From assembly GCA_947631135.1 (NCBI GenBank), contig CANRKE010000055.1, positions 1-7,651 on the forward strand: 7,651 bases of DNA. Reading direction: 5' to 3'. How positions within the stretch are numbered: position 1 is the stretch's first letter; every line of letters starts with the position of its first letter. Both the position numbers and the translations under genes were made by a program. The DNA comes from an uncultured Bacilli bacterium (GTDB taxonomy: Bacteria; Bacillota_I; Bacilli_A; RF39; UBA660). This document shows, in pieces, positions 1 through 6,073 of this stretch. Below the pieces are notes generated by a model. It made no database searches and was not told the DNA's origin. It saw only the letters and a program-made list of their open reading frames with translations.

Positions 1-143
1 CCATCACCATAAGATTTACAAGTATTATTTTTTATACTCATTTCAATATTAGGCCAAATAAAAGCATAGAATAAACCTGCTACTGCAGCAATCGCTATTA
101 TAGTAATAACAGTTAAATTTAATTCACCACTGGCTTCTTTCAT
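1..143 (-). CDS. Small single-helix membrane protein, C-terminus outside window
   Basis: The minus-strand frame opens at an ATG (141-143), reads MKEASGELNLTVITIIAIAA and then VAGLFYAFIWPNIEMSIKNN, and is still open at base 1. About 47 residues are visible. A polar N-terminus of nine residues is followed by one hydrophobic segment (about residues 9-30) ending in Phe-Ile-Trp-Pro, as in short pilin-like or single-pass membrane peptides. An AGGA lies 13 bases upstream of the ATG, a rather long spacing. The frame is also open further upstream but has no usable start there, so this ATG is the best choice. I recall similar short 'hypothetical membrane' proteins from low-GC Firmicutes but know no function. 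The gene is downstream of the 463-1059 gene on the same strand but is separated from it by a strong terminator. Confidence 0.6.
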   Translation of the reverse strand, partial: MKEASGELNLTVITIIAIAAVAGLFYAFIWPNIEMSIKNNTCKSYGD

Positions 144-194
144 AAATTTATCACATTCCTGGTACCATATATATGTAATAGCAAATATATATTT

Positions 195-223
195 TTGACT
201 ATTATGAAATTTTAAGATATTAT
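195..223 (+). promoter_or_regulatory. Sigma-A-type promoter for candidate RNA
   Basis: TTGACT (195-200), a 17-base spacer and TATTAT (218-223) give a near-consensus housekeeping promoter on the plus strand. It points into a stretch with no ORF but with strong folding potential. The expected transcription start is about 229-231. The promoter lies in the leader of the divergent small membrane protein gene. Confidence 0.5.
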
Positions 224-229
224 GTAAAA

Positions 230-368
230 CAGTAATTGGTCAACGAAAACATTCCTGAACATAAACGTTCGCGAGAGAGGAAAGTTGACCACCTCTTACA
301 TAATTTATTCGATTAAGCAAGTTGAATTTTTATATTCGTGTCACTAACCAGGCTGAACTTATGTGATT
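230..368 (+). ncRNA. Unassigned structured RNA candidate
   Basis: No ORF covers this stretch, which is richer in GC than its flanks. A nested hairpin is visible: GGTCAAC (238-244) pairs with GTTGACC (284-290), TTCCT (252-256) with AGGAA (278-282), and GAAC (257-260) with GTTC (267-270). This leaves a GCGAGAG bulge (271-277). Further downstream TTACATAA (296-303) can pair with TTATGTGA (359-366), enclosing AAGTT/AACTT and GAAT/ATTC pairings, so the 3' part looks like a multibranched domain. A promoter at 195-223 supports the plus strand. No convincing terminator follows, and the fold works on either strand, so a leader of the minus-strand gene at 1-143 is an alternative; TTTACA-16-TATAAG at 390-417 could drive that. 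I do not recognise a known family. Confidence 0.35.
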
Positions 369-423
369 GGTAAAATTTTATATTAATATCTTATATGGCA
401 ATATTGTTATATGTAAATATAAT

Positions 424-455
424 AAAAAAACTAGTAATTAAATATTTTACTAGTT
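424..455 (-). terminator. Intrinsic terminator of the anchored-protein gene
   Basis: On the minus strand AACTAGTAA (447-455) pairs perfectly with TTACTAGTT (429-437) around a nine-base loop, and seven T follow (430-424). It starts 8 bases after the stop codon of the 463-1059 gene. Confidence 0.85.
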
Positions 456-462
456 ATACTCT

Positions 463-1059
463 TTATACTTCTACTTGATTTGCTTCTGTAACAAAATTAA
501 AATCAAATTTTATATCCATTAAATCATCTTGATTCTTTCCAGTTTCTTCTATATATACATATATTTTATATTCATCTAATAAATCATTTTCAGAATTCAT
601 TGAACCATCTATTATTTTAACATCTAATTCACTATCAAATGAACCTTCACTAACTTTTTCATTACCTTTGTATACTTTATATTTTATATCTGATATTTCA
701 CCAAATGCATTGTATTTATCATTTTTAGTTACTTTACTTTTCATATTTACTTTATATACTGCATCTATTCTTGAATTACTTACTACTCTTAAATTTACTT
801 TGGCAATATTAATATTATTATCATTATCTTCCATATTGTCAGACCAAGTAGTTGGATCTATATCAGTATTATCTTTTAGACCATATGCTTGAGATTCTAT
901 TTTTAAATTTTTAGTTGTTATAATTATAGGATTAGATTCATAAGTAAATCTATAATAACATAAAGTTGCAAATACACATGTAAAGAAAAAAACAACTAAC
1001 ATAAGAGCAATTAAGAACCTATTTTTTTTCTTAAGACTTTCTAAATTTTCCATAGGCAT
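463..1059 (-). CDS. Membrane-anchored extracellular protein of unknown function
   Basis: The product has 198 residues. A short basic N-terminus (KKKNR, about residues 10-14) precedes one hydrophobic helix (about 15-37), followed by an extracytoplasmic domain rich in alternating charged and beta-branched residues. The domain segment IIITTKNLKIESQAYG just after the helix and the beta-rich remainder loosely recall TasA/camelysin-type secreted beta-sandwich proteins, but I see no diagnostic motif, so that is only a suggestion. No sortase motif or lipobox Cys is evident; the Cys residues at the helix end lack a lipobox context. Two in-frame ATGs exist (1059 and 1053). A strong AAGGAG sits too far upstream in linear distance but becomes well placed if the intervening hairpin folds. 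The gene has its own extended -10 promoter and a terminator, so it is probably monocistronic, divergent from the OLE RNA unit. Confidence 0.8.
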   Translation of the reverse strand: MPMENLESLKKKNRFLIALMLVVFFFTCVFATLCYYRFTYESNPIIITTKNLKIESQAYGLKDNTDIDPTTWSDNMEDNDNNINIAKVNLRVVSNSRIDAVYKVNMKSKVTKNDKYNAFGEISDIKYKVYKGNEKVSEGSFDSELDVKIIDGSMNSENDLLDEYKIYVYIEETGKNQDDLMDIKFDFNFVTEANQVEV

Positions 1060-1092
1060 ATATTAATACTAAAATAATAGTATTATCTCCTT
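1060..1092 (-). promoter_or_regulatory. Shine-Dalgarno with hairpin between it and the start codon
   Basis: On the minus strand AAGGAG (1092-1087) is followed at once by TAATACTA (1085-1078), a six-base loop and TAGTATTA (1071-1064), a perfect 8-bp stem. The ATG is at 1059. The linear gap between GGAG and ATG is 27 bases, which is unusual; with the hairpin folded only about 5 unpaired bases remain, a normal spacing. Confidence 0.65.
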
Positions 1093-1123
1093 TCAAATAT
1101 CATATCATATATTATCTAATATA

Positions 1124-1152
1124 ATAATAGCATAATATAAATTTTAAATCAA
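1124..1152 (-). promoter_or_regulatory. Extended -10 promoter of the anchored-protein gene
   Basis: On the minus strand TTGATT (1152-1147), a 17-base spacer ending in TGC, and TATTAT (1129-1124) form an extended -10 promoter. The predicted start is near 1117, giving a leader of about 58 bases that contains the Shine-Dalgarno hairpin. Confidence 0.65.
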
Positions 1153-1205
1153 TGAAAAATTTATTAAAAATTACTATTAATGTAAATTAAATATAATTTT
1201 TTAGA

Positions 1206-1232
1206 TTAGCACTTGCATATTTTTAGTGCTAA
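1206..1232 (+). promoter_or_regulatory. CIRCE-like HrcA operator upstream of OLE RNA
   Basis: The arms are TTAGCACTT (1206-1214) and TAGTGCTAA (1224-1232), separated by exactly nine bases. The established CIRCE consensus is TTAGCACTC-N9-GAGTGCTAA. Eight of nine positions match in each arm; only the innermost base of each arm differs. Length and spacing are exact. It ends five bases before the -35 box of the OLE promoter. CIRCE is the binding site of the heat-shock repressor HrcA, usually found before groESL and hrcA-dnaK operons, so control of this unit by HrcA is inferred. Confidence 0.8.
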
Positions 1233-1237
1233 AAGTA

Positions 1238-1266
1238 TTGACTTTCTATTATATTTATGGTATATT
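1238..1266 (+). promoter_or_regulatory. Promoter of OLE RNA-oapA
   Basis: TTGACT (1238-1243), a 17-base spacer and TATATT (1261-1266) form a housekeeping-type promoter. The predicted start is about 1272-1274, right at the beginning of the conserved-looking structured sequence. Confidence 0.75.
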
Positions 1267-1272
1267 AGATGC

Positions 1273-1790
1273 ATATGTGTGGTGCATTATTCTAGTCAAA
1301 GACACTAAGTGAAGGTGGGCCTAAAAATCCATCAAAGGGCATACAATGGCACTTGGTATTATTGCTTCTTCTGCCCAAGTTGGGGTGATATTATCAAGCG
1401 ATGAGTTACAGGTGACTCTGTAATGGCATACAGATCCTTGCCTCTAACTTTGCTTCTTACCTTTTGGTAGTTCCATATTTAATCTTAAATATGTAGCCTG
1501 CCGTGAGTGGGGTTCATGGGATAAGTTATACGAATTAATGTGTAATTTTGAAATTAATGCTGCAAAAGCGGATAAACTTAGTTTAATCTTTGTTTGGGAA
1601 AACCTCTAGAATGTTGCATTATATGGCAGACACATTAGGGATTAAGGTGTGTACTAAGTGGTAATCGAGTAACTGCACACGGCGACATGCAGTTGTTCTC
1701 TTTAAAGAGAAATCGCTACTCTGGTAACGGAAAGTAGAGAACAGGGAAATCCGACTTGACCTAAGACACAAAATTTACCTATTGTGTTAC
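1273..1790 (+). ncRNA. ole: OLE (ornate, large, extremophilic) RNA
   Basis: About 520 bases contain no usable ORF on either strand, are clearly richer in GC than the flanks, and are full of hairpins. Examples are TTACAG/CTGTAA (1406-1423), CATATTTA/TAAATATG (1474-1493), TTCTC/GAGAA (1696-1711) and TGTTCTCT/AGAGAACA (1694-1743). A promoter precedes it, and the gene that directly follows encodes a protein matching OapA, the OLE-associated protein. OLE RNA is a known class of about 600 nt in Firmicutes that forms a membrane-bound ribonucleoprotein with OapA and is linked to tolerance of ethanol, cold and magnesium stress. The assignment rests on size, structure and the oapA neighbour rather than on an alignment. 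Ends are approximate: the 5' end comes from the promoter; the 3' end is placed after a 6-bp ACACAA/TTGTGT hairpin (1766-1787), which a T-run (1799-1806) follows at some distance. Read-through into oapA seems likely. Confidence 0.85.
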
Positions 1791-1827
1791 CATACATATT
1801 TTTTTTATATTTTAAAAGAGGTATCGT

Positions 1828-2370
1828 ATGAAGAAAGAAAAAAAGCAAAAAAGAGATAATTGGTTGTGGCAAGTATTTATAATATCATTTGTTGCTGCAA
1901 TAATATTTGGATTAGTTGCAAATAATTTAGTAGTAAAATTAAATCCTATACTAGCATCTATTGTTTTATTAATTATTATATTTATTGGTATACTATTTGA
2001 TTTAGTGGGTATGAGTGTTGCATCATGTGATGAAACTCCATTTCATGCAATGGCTAGTAAAAAACAAAAAGGAGCTAAGCATGCAATAAATCTAGTAAAA
2101 AATTCTAGTCGTGTATCTAATATATGTAATGATGTTATAGGTGATATATGTGGTATTATAAGTGGATCTATAGGTACGTTATTATCTATAAATATTAGTT
2201 CATTACTAAATATAGATATTATTGTTGTAAGTTTAGTTTTAAGTGCTTTAATTGCATCATTAACTATAGGTGGAAAAGCAATTGGTAAAAAAATAGCATC
2301 AAAGAAATGTGTTTCAATAATATATAGAGCTGGTGTTGTTGTAAGTCTATTTGATTTTAAGAAAAAATAA
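1828..2370 (+). CDS. oapA: OLE-associated membrane protein OapA
   Basis: The 180-residue product has a basic N-terminus (MKKEKKQKRD), four predicted membrane helices (about 13-33, 40-62, 104-125 and 130-148) and a basic C-terminus. It carries a DxxxD motif, D102-V-I-G-D106, at the start of helix 3; a DxxxD pair is known to be needed for OapA function in Bacillus halodurans. The cytoplasmic loop with DETPFHAMASKKQKGAKHA (about 68-86) is the kind of conserved basic loop expected to contact RNA. OapA is known to dimerise, bind OLE RNA and anchor it to the membrane. The start is supported by AGAGG six bases upstream of the ATG. The gene directly follows OLE RNA, in the same arrangement as in known OLE loci, and probably shares its promoter and therefore the CIRCE-like operator. 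No other Oap partner gene is in the window. Confidence 0.88.
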   Translation: MKKEKKQKRDNWLWQVFIISFVAAIIFGLVANNLVVKLNPILASIVLLIIIFIGILFDLVGMSVASCDETPFHAMASKKQKGAKHAINLVKNSSRVSNICNDVIGDICGIISGSIGTLLSINISSLLNIDIIVVSLVLSALIASLTIGGKAIGKKIASKKCVSIIYRAGVVVSLFDFKKK

Positions 2371-2395
2371 GTTATGAGTTTATAAATATCATAAC
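2371..2395 (-). terminator. Terminator for the yetF-like gene (leftward)
   Basis: GTTATGA (2371-2377) pairs with TCATAAC (2389-2395). On the minus strand this hairpin is followed by TTATTTTTTC, a good U-tract, so it terminates the convergent gene from the right. It begins immediately after the oapA stop codon. Confidence 0.7.
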
Positions 2396-2407
2396 CTATT
2401 TTTATAT

Positions 2408-2434
2408 ATCATCTAATTATTTAGGTGATTTTTT
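2408..2434 (+). terminator. Terminator for OLE RNA-oapA (rightward)
   Basis: ATCATCTAA (2408-2416) pairs with TTAGGTGAT (2421-2429) with one G-U pair and a TTAT loop, and is followed by a run of T (2429-2434). It lies 37 bases after the oapA stop and abuts the stop of the convergent gene. Confidence 0.85.
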
Positions 2435-3152
2435 ATTCTAATATACTTTCTGCTTCAACTTCCATATTTTCATCATATATTAATAATTTATCATTAACAT
2501 CAACTGTAGCAAGTAATACATCTTTTAAATCTTTACCTCTTAATTTTAATTCTTTTAATAACCATTTTTCTGATTTATGTATATTTTCTAAATTTTTATA
2601 CATTATATTTCCATCTATTATCACATTAGCACATATACCCTCTTTTTGTGGTTTTAAATTCATATCTTTTAAAGTAACGTTCCTATTTTCATCTTTAGGA
2701 AGAATACTTAGTTTTCCATTAACTTCCATAATAGCATATTTTATTTGTGATATATCAAAGTAATTATTACTTCTGCATTCTTCTAATAAATCATTTAAAT
2801 CAAACTTTACTTTTCTTAAATTTTTCTTAATAAGTTTACCATCTTGAATTAAAATTGTGGGAACTCCCATAAAAAATCTTCTCATCTTAATACTTTTTAA
2901 TGTACCATAGCTAATCATATATGCAACAAAACCAAATACTAATACTGCTACTACTCCATTCATATATTGAGATTCTGTATTTATTGTAGCTTCAGCCGCA
3001 AAGTTACCTATTGATATTCCTATTACATAATCAAATAAACTTAATTGAGAAACTTGTTTTTTACCAAGAGCTTTAGTAACTAAAAATAATGTTAGTAATG
3101 AAATAAAACTTCTAAATACTACATCTAATACTTCAGCCCAATTTGTATTCAT
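2433..3152 (-). CDS. YetF/DUF421-family membrane protein
   Basis: The product has 239 residues from the ATG at 3152. That start is chosen over the in-frame GTG at 3161 because AGGTGA, which overlaps the GTG, is well spaced for the ATG. Three N-terminal membrane helices (about 12-27, 39-57 and 65-82) include the family signature region TKALGKKQVSQLSLFDYVIG (about 26-45). A soluble YetF C-terminal domain follows, with DLLEECRSNN (about 121-130) and IMEVNGKLSILPK (about 141-153). Members are common in spore-forming and other Firmicutes (YetF, YdfR, YrbG and others); the precise biochemical role is not established. The length is normal for the family and no residue looks damaged. The gene converges on oapA and has its own promoter. 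Confidence 0.9.
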   Translation of the reverse strand: MNTNWAEVLDVVFRSFISLLTLFLVTKALGKKQVSQLSLFDYVIGISIGNFAAEATINTESQYMNGVVAVLVFGFVAYMISYGTLKSIKMRRFFMGVPTILIQDGKLIKKNLRKVKFDLNDLLEECRSNNYFDISQIKYAIMEVNGKLSILPKDENRNVTLKDMNLKPQKEGICANVIIDGNIMYKNLENIHKSEKWLLKELKLRGKDLKDVLLATVDVNDKLLIYDENMEVEAESILE

Positions 3153-3220
3153 AACAATCACCTGATAATATTATGGTCGTTTAATTTAAATTTATTCTTT
3201 AAAATATAAATATTATACTT

Positions 3221-3249
3221 GTATTAATGCTGGTGTTATATTATTTCAA
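3221..3249 (-). promoter_or_regulatory. Candidate promoter of the yetF-like gene
   Basis: On the minus strand TTGAAA (3249-3244), a 17-base spacer and TAATAC (3226-3221) give a plausible promoter about 70 bases upstream of the ATG. A TATAAT (3217-3212) nearby lacks a good -35 box. Confidence 0.45.
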
Positions 3250-3332
3250 TATTCTTATTTGTTTTATGAGAAGACACAGTTTGCTATAGTAAGTTGTTTT
3301 TATATCTTTATAATTAAAATCAACACGTTTAG

Positions 3333-3361
3333 TTTACATTTCTTCTTTTTCATGATAAAAT
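3333..3361 (+). promoter_or_regulatory. Promoter of the toxin-antitoxin operon
   Basis: TTTACA (3333-3338), a 17-base spacer and TAAAAT (3356-3361) lie 24 bases before the antitoxin ATG. A near-palindrome TTGCTATAGTAA (3281-3292) upstream could be an operator for the encoded HTH protein, but only one copy is seen. Confidence 0.6.
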
Positions 3362-3385
3362 ATTAACTAGAAAAGAGATGATAAA

Positions 3386-4435
3386 ATGAAAGAAGTTGGA
3401 AAAAATTTAAAAAGGATTAGGCTATTAAAAAACTTATCATTGAAAGAAGCAGGACTTTTATTAAATATGTCTGCTCCTGCTGTTTCAAAATATGAAAAAG
3501 GAGAAATAAATCTTGATTCACAAAAAATTATTGAATTTGCTAATGCATATAATGTTAAAGTTCTAGATTTATTAAAATCCTATAATGTACTGGAAATGAA
3601 GTTTAGTGCATTTAGAAAAAAACAACGACTTAAAGGAGAAAATCTCGAATTATTAAAAGAAATTATACAAAATAAAGTTTCTGATTATCTTGAAGTAGTA
3701 GAGTTAAATCAAATAAAAACTACTAATGGTAAAATTAAAAAATATACATGTAATAACGAAATTGATGCTGAACTTGCTGCTGAGGAGTTTAGAAAGAATT
3801 ATAAGTTGTCAATTAATCAACCTATTTCAGATTTAATAAATATATTAGAAAATATAGGAATATTGATTATTGAAATAGATAATACAAATGGAAAATTTTC
3901 TGATTTTGATGGACTTAGTGAAATTGTTAAAGATGTGCCATTAATTGTTTTACTAAATGATATTGACGGTGAAAGACAGAGATTTACTATTGCACACGAA
4001 TTAGGACATCTAGTTTTAAATATAAAAGATAATAATTTAAATGAAGAAAAAATGTGCAACAAATTTGCAAGCAATCTATTAATGCCAAAAGAAGCAGTAA
4101 TTAATGAATTTGGTATGTCAAGGAATAACTTAAGTTTTTATGAATTAAGAGCTTTTAAAAATGAATATAAGGTTAGTATGGCAGCTATAATATATAGATT
4201 GAAAGAATTAAATATTATATCAGAATATCTATATAAAAAAATTAACATTTCATTTAGTTCAAAAGGATATAAAAAGCATGAACCATATCCTATTGAACCT
4301 GAAAAATCATATCAATTTAAACGACTTGTTCATAAATTAGAAGTGGATAATATTATATCTTTAAATAAGGCATGTGAATTATTAGGAATGACAATAAATG
4401 AATATAACGACGAAGATAATAATTACAGATACTAA
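3386..4435 (+). CDS. XRE-HTH and ImmA/IrrE metallopeptidase protein, probable antitoxin
   Basis: The 349-residue product has two domains. Residues about 5-61 form an XRE-type helix-turn-helix (GKNLKRIRLLKNLSLKEAGL, then SAPAVSKYEKGE). Residues about 125-275 form a COG2856/ImmA-IrrE zinc peptidase domain with the HExxH motif H204-E-L-G-H208. The usual third ligand region is EEKMCNKFASNLLMP (220-234): this variant has Met at the position where many relatives have Glu (EAN-x-FA), so E220 or E221 may serve instead. HTH-ImmA proteins paired with a downstream PIN or DUF4411 protein are a recognised toxin-antitoxin arrangement. The HTH would repress the operon and the peptidase-like domain would hold the toxin. 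Its 3' end overlaps the PIN gene by 38 bases, indicating translational coupling. A weak GAGAT-type ribosome site precedes the ATG. Confidence 0.88.
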   Translation: MKEVGKNLKRIRLLKNLSLKEAGLLLNMSAPAVSKYEKGEINLDSQKIIEFANAYNVKVLDLLKSYNVLEMKFSAFRKKQRLKGENLELLKEIIQNKVSDYLEVVELNQIKTTNGKIKKYTCNNEIDAELAAEEFRKNYKLSINQPISDLINILENIGILIIEIDNTNGKFSDFDGLSEIVKDVPLIVLLNDIDGERQRFTIAHELGHLVLNIKDNNLNEEKMCNKFASNLLMPKEAVINEFGMSRNNLSFYELRAFKNEYKVSMAAIIYRLKELNIISEYLYKKINISFSSKGYKKHEPYPIEPEKSYQFKRLVHKLEVDNIISLNKACELLGMTINEYNDEDNNYRY

Positions 4436-4913
4436 TATAATAACAGATCTTAGTAATGCAAATATTTTAGATAAATTTGTTAGTCTAGATAATGTTTATA
4501 TAAGTGATATGGTTAAACGAGATGAAATAAATTCTAATACTGGAAATGTTAATACAATTAAGAAATTTAAAACTATTAATGCCGCTTCAAAAGAAATTGA
4601 TGAAATTTTCAAAATATCAAATGAAACTCACGGTTTATCTCCATATGATATTATTAATTTTATAATTGCTAGAAATAATAATGCTATTTTAGCTACAGGT
4701 GATAAAAAACTTAAAGATTATAGTGAAACAAATGGAATAGAAGTAATTAGAACTTTAAAAATAATTAAATTAATGAAAAATAAAGCTATAATTACTAATA
4801 AAGATGCAATTAAGGCTTGTAAGGCACTAAAAGAAAATTCTAATACACGAATTCCTATATCTGACATTAATAATATTATTAAAGAATTTGAAAAGGACTC
4901 AGTACTATGTTGA
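4398..4913 (+). CDS. PIN-domain ribonuclease, probable toxin
   Basis: The 171-residue product has a PIN-like layout: a first strand KIIITDTNIITDL with Asp11, an acidic residue in DMVKRDEIN (E43), Asp84 in LSPYDIINFIIARNN and Asp102 in ILATGDKKLKDY. Four acidic residues of this kind bind the metal ions in PIN nucleases, which cut RNA. The start is the ATG with AGGA ten bases upstream. It overlaps the antitoxin gene by 38 bases, so the strand carrying Asp11 is encoded within the overlap. The last about 45 residues (NKDAIKACKALKENSNTRIP onward) form a helical tail beyond the core PIN fold. Partner and order match ImmA/PIN toxin-antitoxin loci. The exact RNA target cannot be told from sequence. 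Confidence 0.8.
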   Translation: MNITTKIIITDTNIITDLSNANILDKFVSLDNVYISDMVKRDEINSNTGNVNTIKKFKTINAASKEIDEIFKISNETHGLSPYDIINFIIARNNNAILATGDKKLKDYSETNGIEVIRTLKIIKLMKNKAIITNKDAIKACKALKENSNTRIPISDINNIIKEFEKDSVLC

Positions 4914-4925
4914 ATCCTTTTTATT
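4891..4925 (+). terminator. Terminator overlapping the toxin stop codon
   Basis: AAAAGGACTCA (4891-4901) pairs with TGAATCCTTTT (4911-4921) with one mismatch around a nine-base loop, followed by T-rich sequence. The TGA stop codon of the PIN gene lies in the right arm. Confidence 0.75.
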
Positions 4926-5003
4926 TTAAAAATCATTATTTAATAAAAATACAATTAAGTTTTAGAAATTATTTATTTCATTTCATAACAGCTATTATGA
5001 ATA

Positions 5004-6005
5004 CTATACTGGTATTAATAATTCTTGATTAACTGATAAAAAATTAGAAGTTAAATTATTAAGTAATTTAATAGCATTTACAGTTACACCATAATTTTTA
5101 GCTATAGAATACAATGTATCTCCAGGTTTAACAATATATTTAATATATGTTTCTTTACCATTTGTTAATGGAATTAATAATAATTGCCCAATTGATAGAG
5201 TATCATTTTTTAAATTGTTAAGTAATTTTATATCGTTTACTGTTGTATTATATATTTTAGAAATTGAGTATAGTGTTTCTCCCCTTGATACAATATGTTC
5301 TAAAAATTGTTCTGGTTTTATGTTATTATTATTATCATTATTATTGTTATTGTTACTATCGTTATTATCATTCGGTAATATTAGTGTTTGACCTATAGTA
5401 AGTAAGTTAGAAGTTAAATTATTAACTCTTTTTAATTCATCTACAGAAGTATTAAATTTCTTTGCTATTGAATATAGTGAATCACCTCTTTGTACTGTAT
5501 ATTTATTATCTGAATTATTTATATCGTCGTCATTATTATCACTGGATACTTTTAATACTTGACCTATCATTAACATATCACTAGTAAGATTATTAAGTTT
5601 TTTTAGTTCATCTACAGTAATTCCAAATCTTTTAGCAATAGCATATAGAGAATCACCTTTTTTTACAACATATGTACCATTAGAATATGGTGGAACATAG
5701 TTAAATCCAATATAGCTTGCTAAAGCTCTAACTACAGCTTCAGCATAATTTTCATAATTTGCTTTTAATTTTGCTGCATCTTTAGCATTATCTAAGAAAC
5801 CATATTCTATTAATATTGCTTCTGTATCTCCAGTTTCTCTTAATATAAAATAATAATCTTTAGATTGATCACTGGGTAACCTTCTTTGATAATATTTTCT
5901 TATTATCTGTCCTTCTTTTGCTAATTCATCTAATATTGTTTTTGATAATTTTTCATTATTTCTTAGTGCATATATTATTTCAGCTCCTTCGCCACCTGGT
6001 GATAG
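5004..6005 (-). pseudogene. N-acetylmuramoyl-L-alanine amidase with four LysM repeats, 5' part missing
   Basis: The minus-strand frame gives 333 residues without a start codon at the right place; a TGA (6008-6006) directly precedes LSPGGEGAEIIYAL. The first about 105 residues match the C-terminal half of the Amidase_3 fold: GGEGAEIIYALRNN, YYQRRLPSDQSKDYYFILRE and AILIEYGFLDN, which holds the catalytic Glu. The N-terminal half with the zinc ligands (including the His that normally precedes an NAGG segment) is absent. Four LysM peptidoglycan-binding repeats follow, each starting Y/H-x-V-x-x-G-[DE]-[ST]-L-Y (for example YTVQRGDSLYSIAKKF), with an Asn/Asp-rich linker between repeats 2 and 3. The intact enzyme would cleave the amide between MurNAc and L-Ala in the wall. 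The break coincides with a change to mobile-element sequence, so the gene was probably interrupted by insertion rather than decayed. The C-terminus is intact (stop TAG, 5004-5006). An internal ATG (5576) could at most give a LysM-only product. Confidence 0.8.
5322..5371 (-). repeat. Asn/Asp-codon low-complexity tract
   Basis: Runs of AAT, AAC and GAT codons on the minus strand encode the linker NDNNDSNNNNNNDNNNN between LysM repeats 2 and 3 of the amidase. It is a flexible spacer and a likely site of length variation by slippage. Confidence 0.7.
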
Positions 6006-6008
6006 TCA
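5991..6008. other. Probable element-chromosome junction inside the amidase gene
   Basis: On the minus strand, amidase coding homology (GGT GGC GAA, Gly-Gly-Glu) ends around 5991-5996. It is preceded by CTATCACCA and then a TGA stop (6008-6006). In this enzyme family an Asn-Ala-Gly segment is expected here. The switch point is the likely crossover site of the element whose recombinase gene starts the right edge of the window. The exact core cannot be fixed without the other end or an uninterrupted relative. Confidence 0.5.
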
Positions 6009-6042
6009 ATGTGTAACATTTTATTTAGCAACGATAAATAGT

Positions 6043-6058
6043 CGGAAATTCGGAAATT
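6043..6058 (+). repeat. Tandem CGGAAATT pair near the element end
   Basis: CGGAAATT occurs twice without a gap, about 40 bases inside the proposed left end and 16 bases before the DUF3800 promoter. It could be a recombinase-arm or operator repeat; nothing further supports either. Confidence 0.4.
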
Positions 6059-6073
6059 TTCTGTTCGTTTCTA

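Noticed and set aside
257..270. GAAC-N6-GTTC as a LexA/DinR box
   Set aside because: The Firmicutes SOS box has a four-base spacer; the repeat is better explained as the inner stem of the nested hairpin.
267..292. GAGGAAAGT resembles the RNase P RNA conserved region I
   Set aside because: The unit is far too short and lacks the ACAGAAA partner region; the match is part of a hairpin arm.
344..359. Minus-strand AGTTCAGCCTGGTTAG resembles a tRNA D-arm
   Set aside because: No matching anticodon arm with a 7-base loop, no TTCGA-type T-loop and no CCA-side acceptor fit; only a weak 6-bp flanking pair exists.
668..892. Plus-strand open frame opposite the anchored-protein gene
   Set aside because: It lies entirely within the minus-strand gene, has no ribosome binding site and its hydrophobic composition is an antisense artefact.
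2425..2763. Plus-strand open frame opposite the yetF-like gene
   Set aside because: Shadow of a clear DUF421 gene on the other strand, starting inside a terminator.
4718..4936. Minus-strand open frame opposite the PIN gene
   Set aside because: Covered by the well-supported PIN-domain gene and its terminator; no start signals.
5322..5371. Short repeated units suggesting a CRISPR or satellite array
   Set aside because: They are AAT/GAT codon runs for an Asn/Asp linker within a coding frame, with no spacers.
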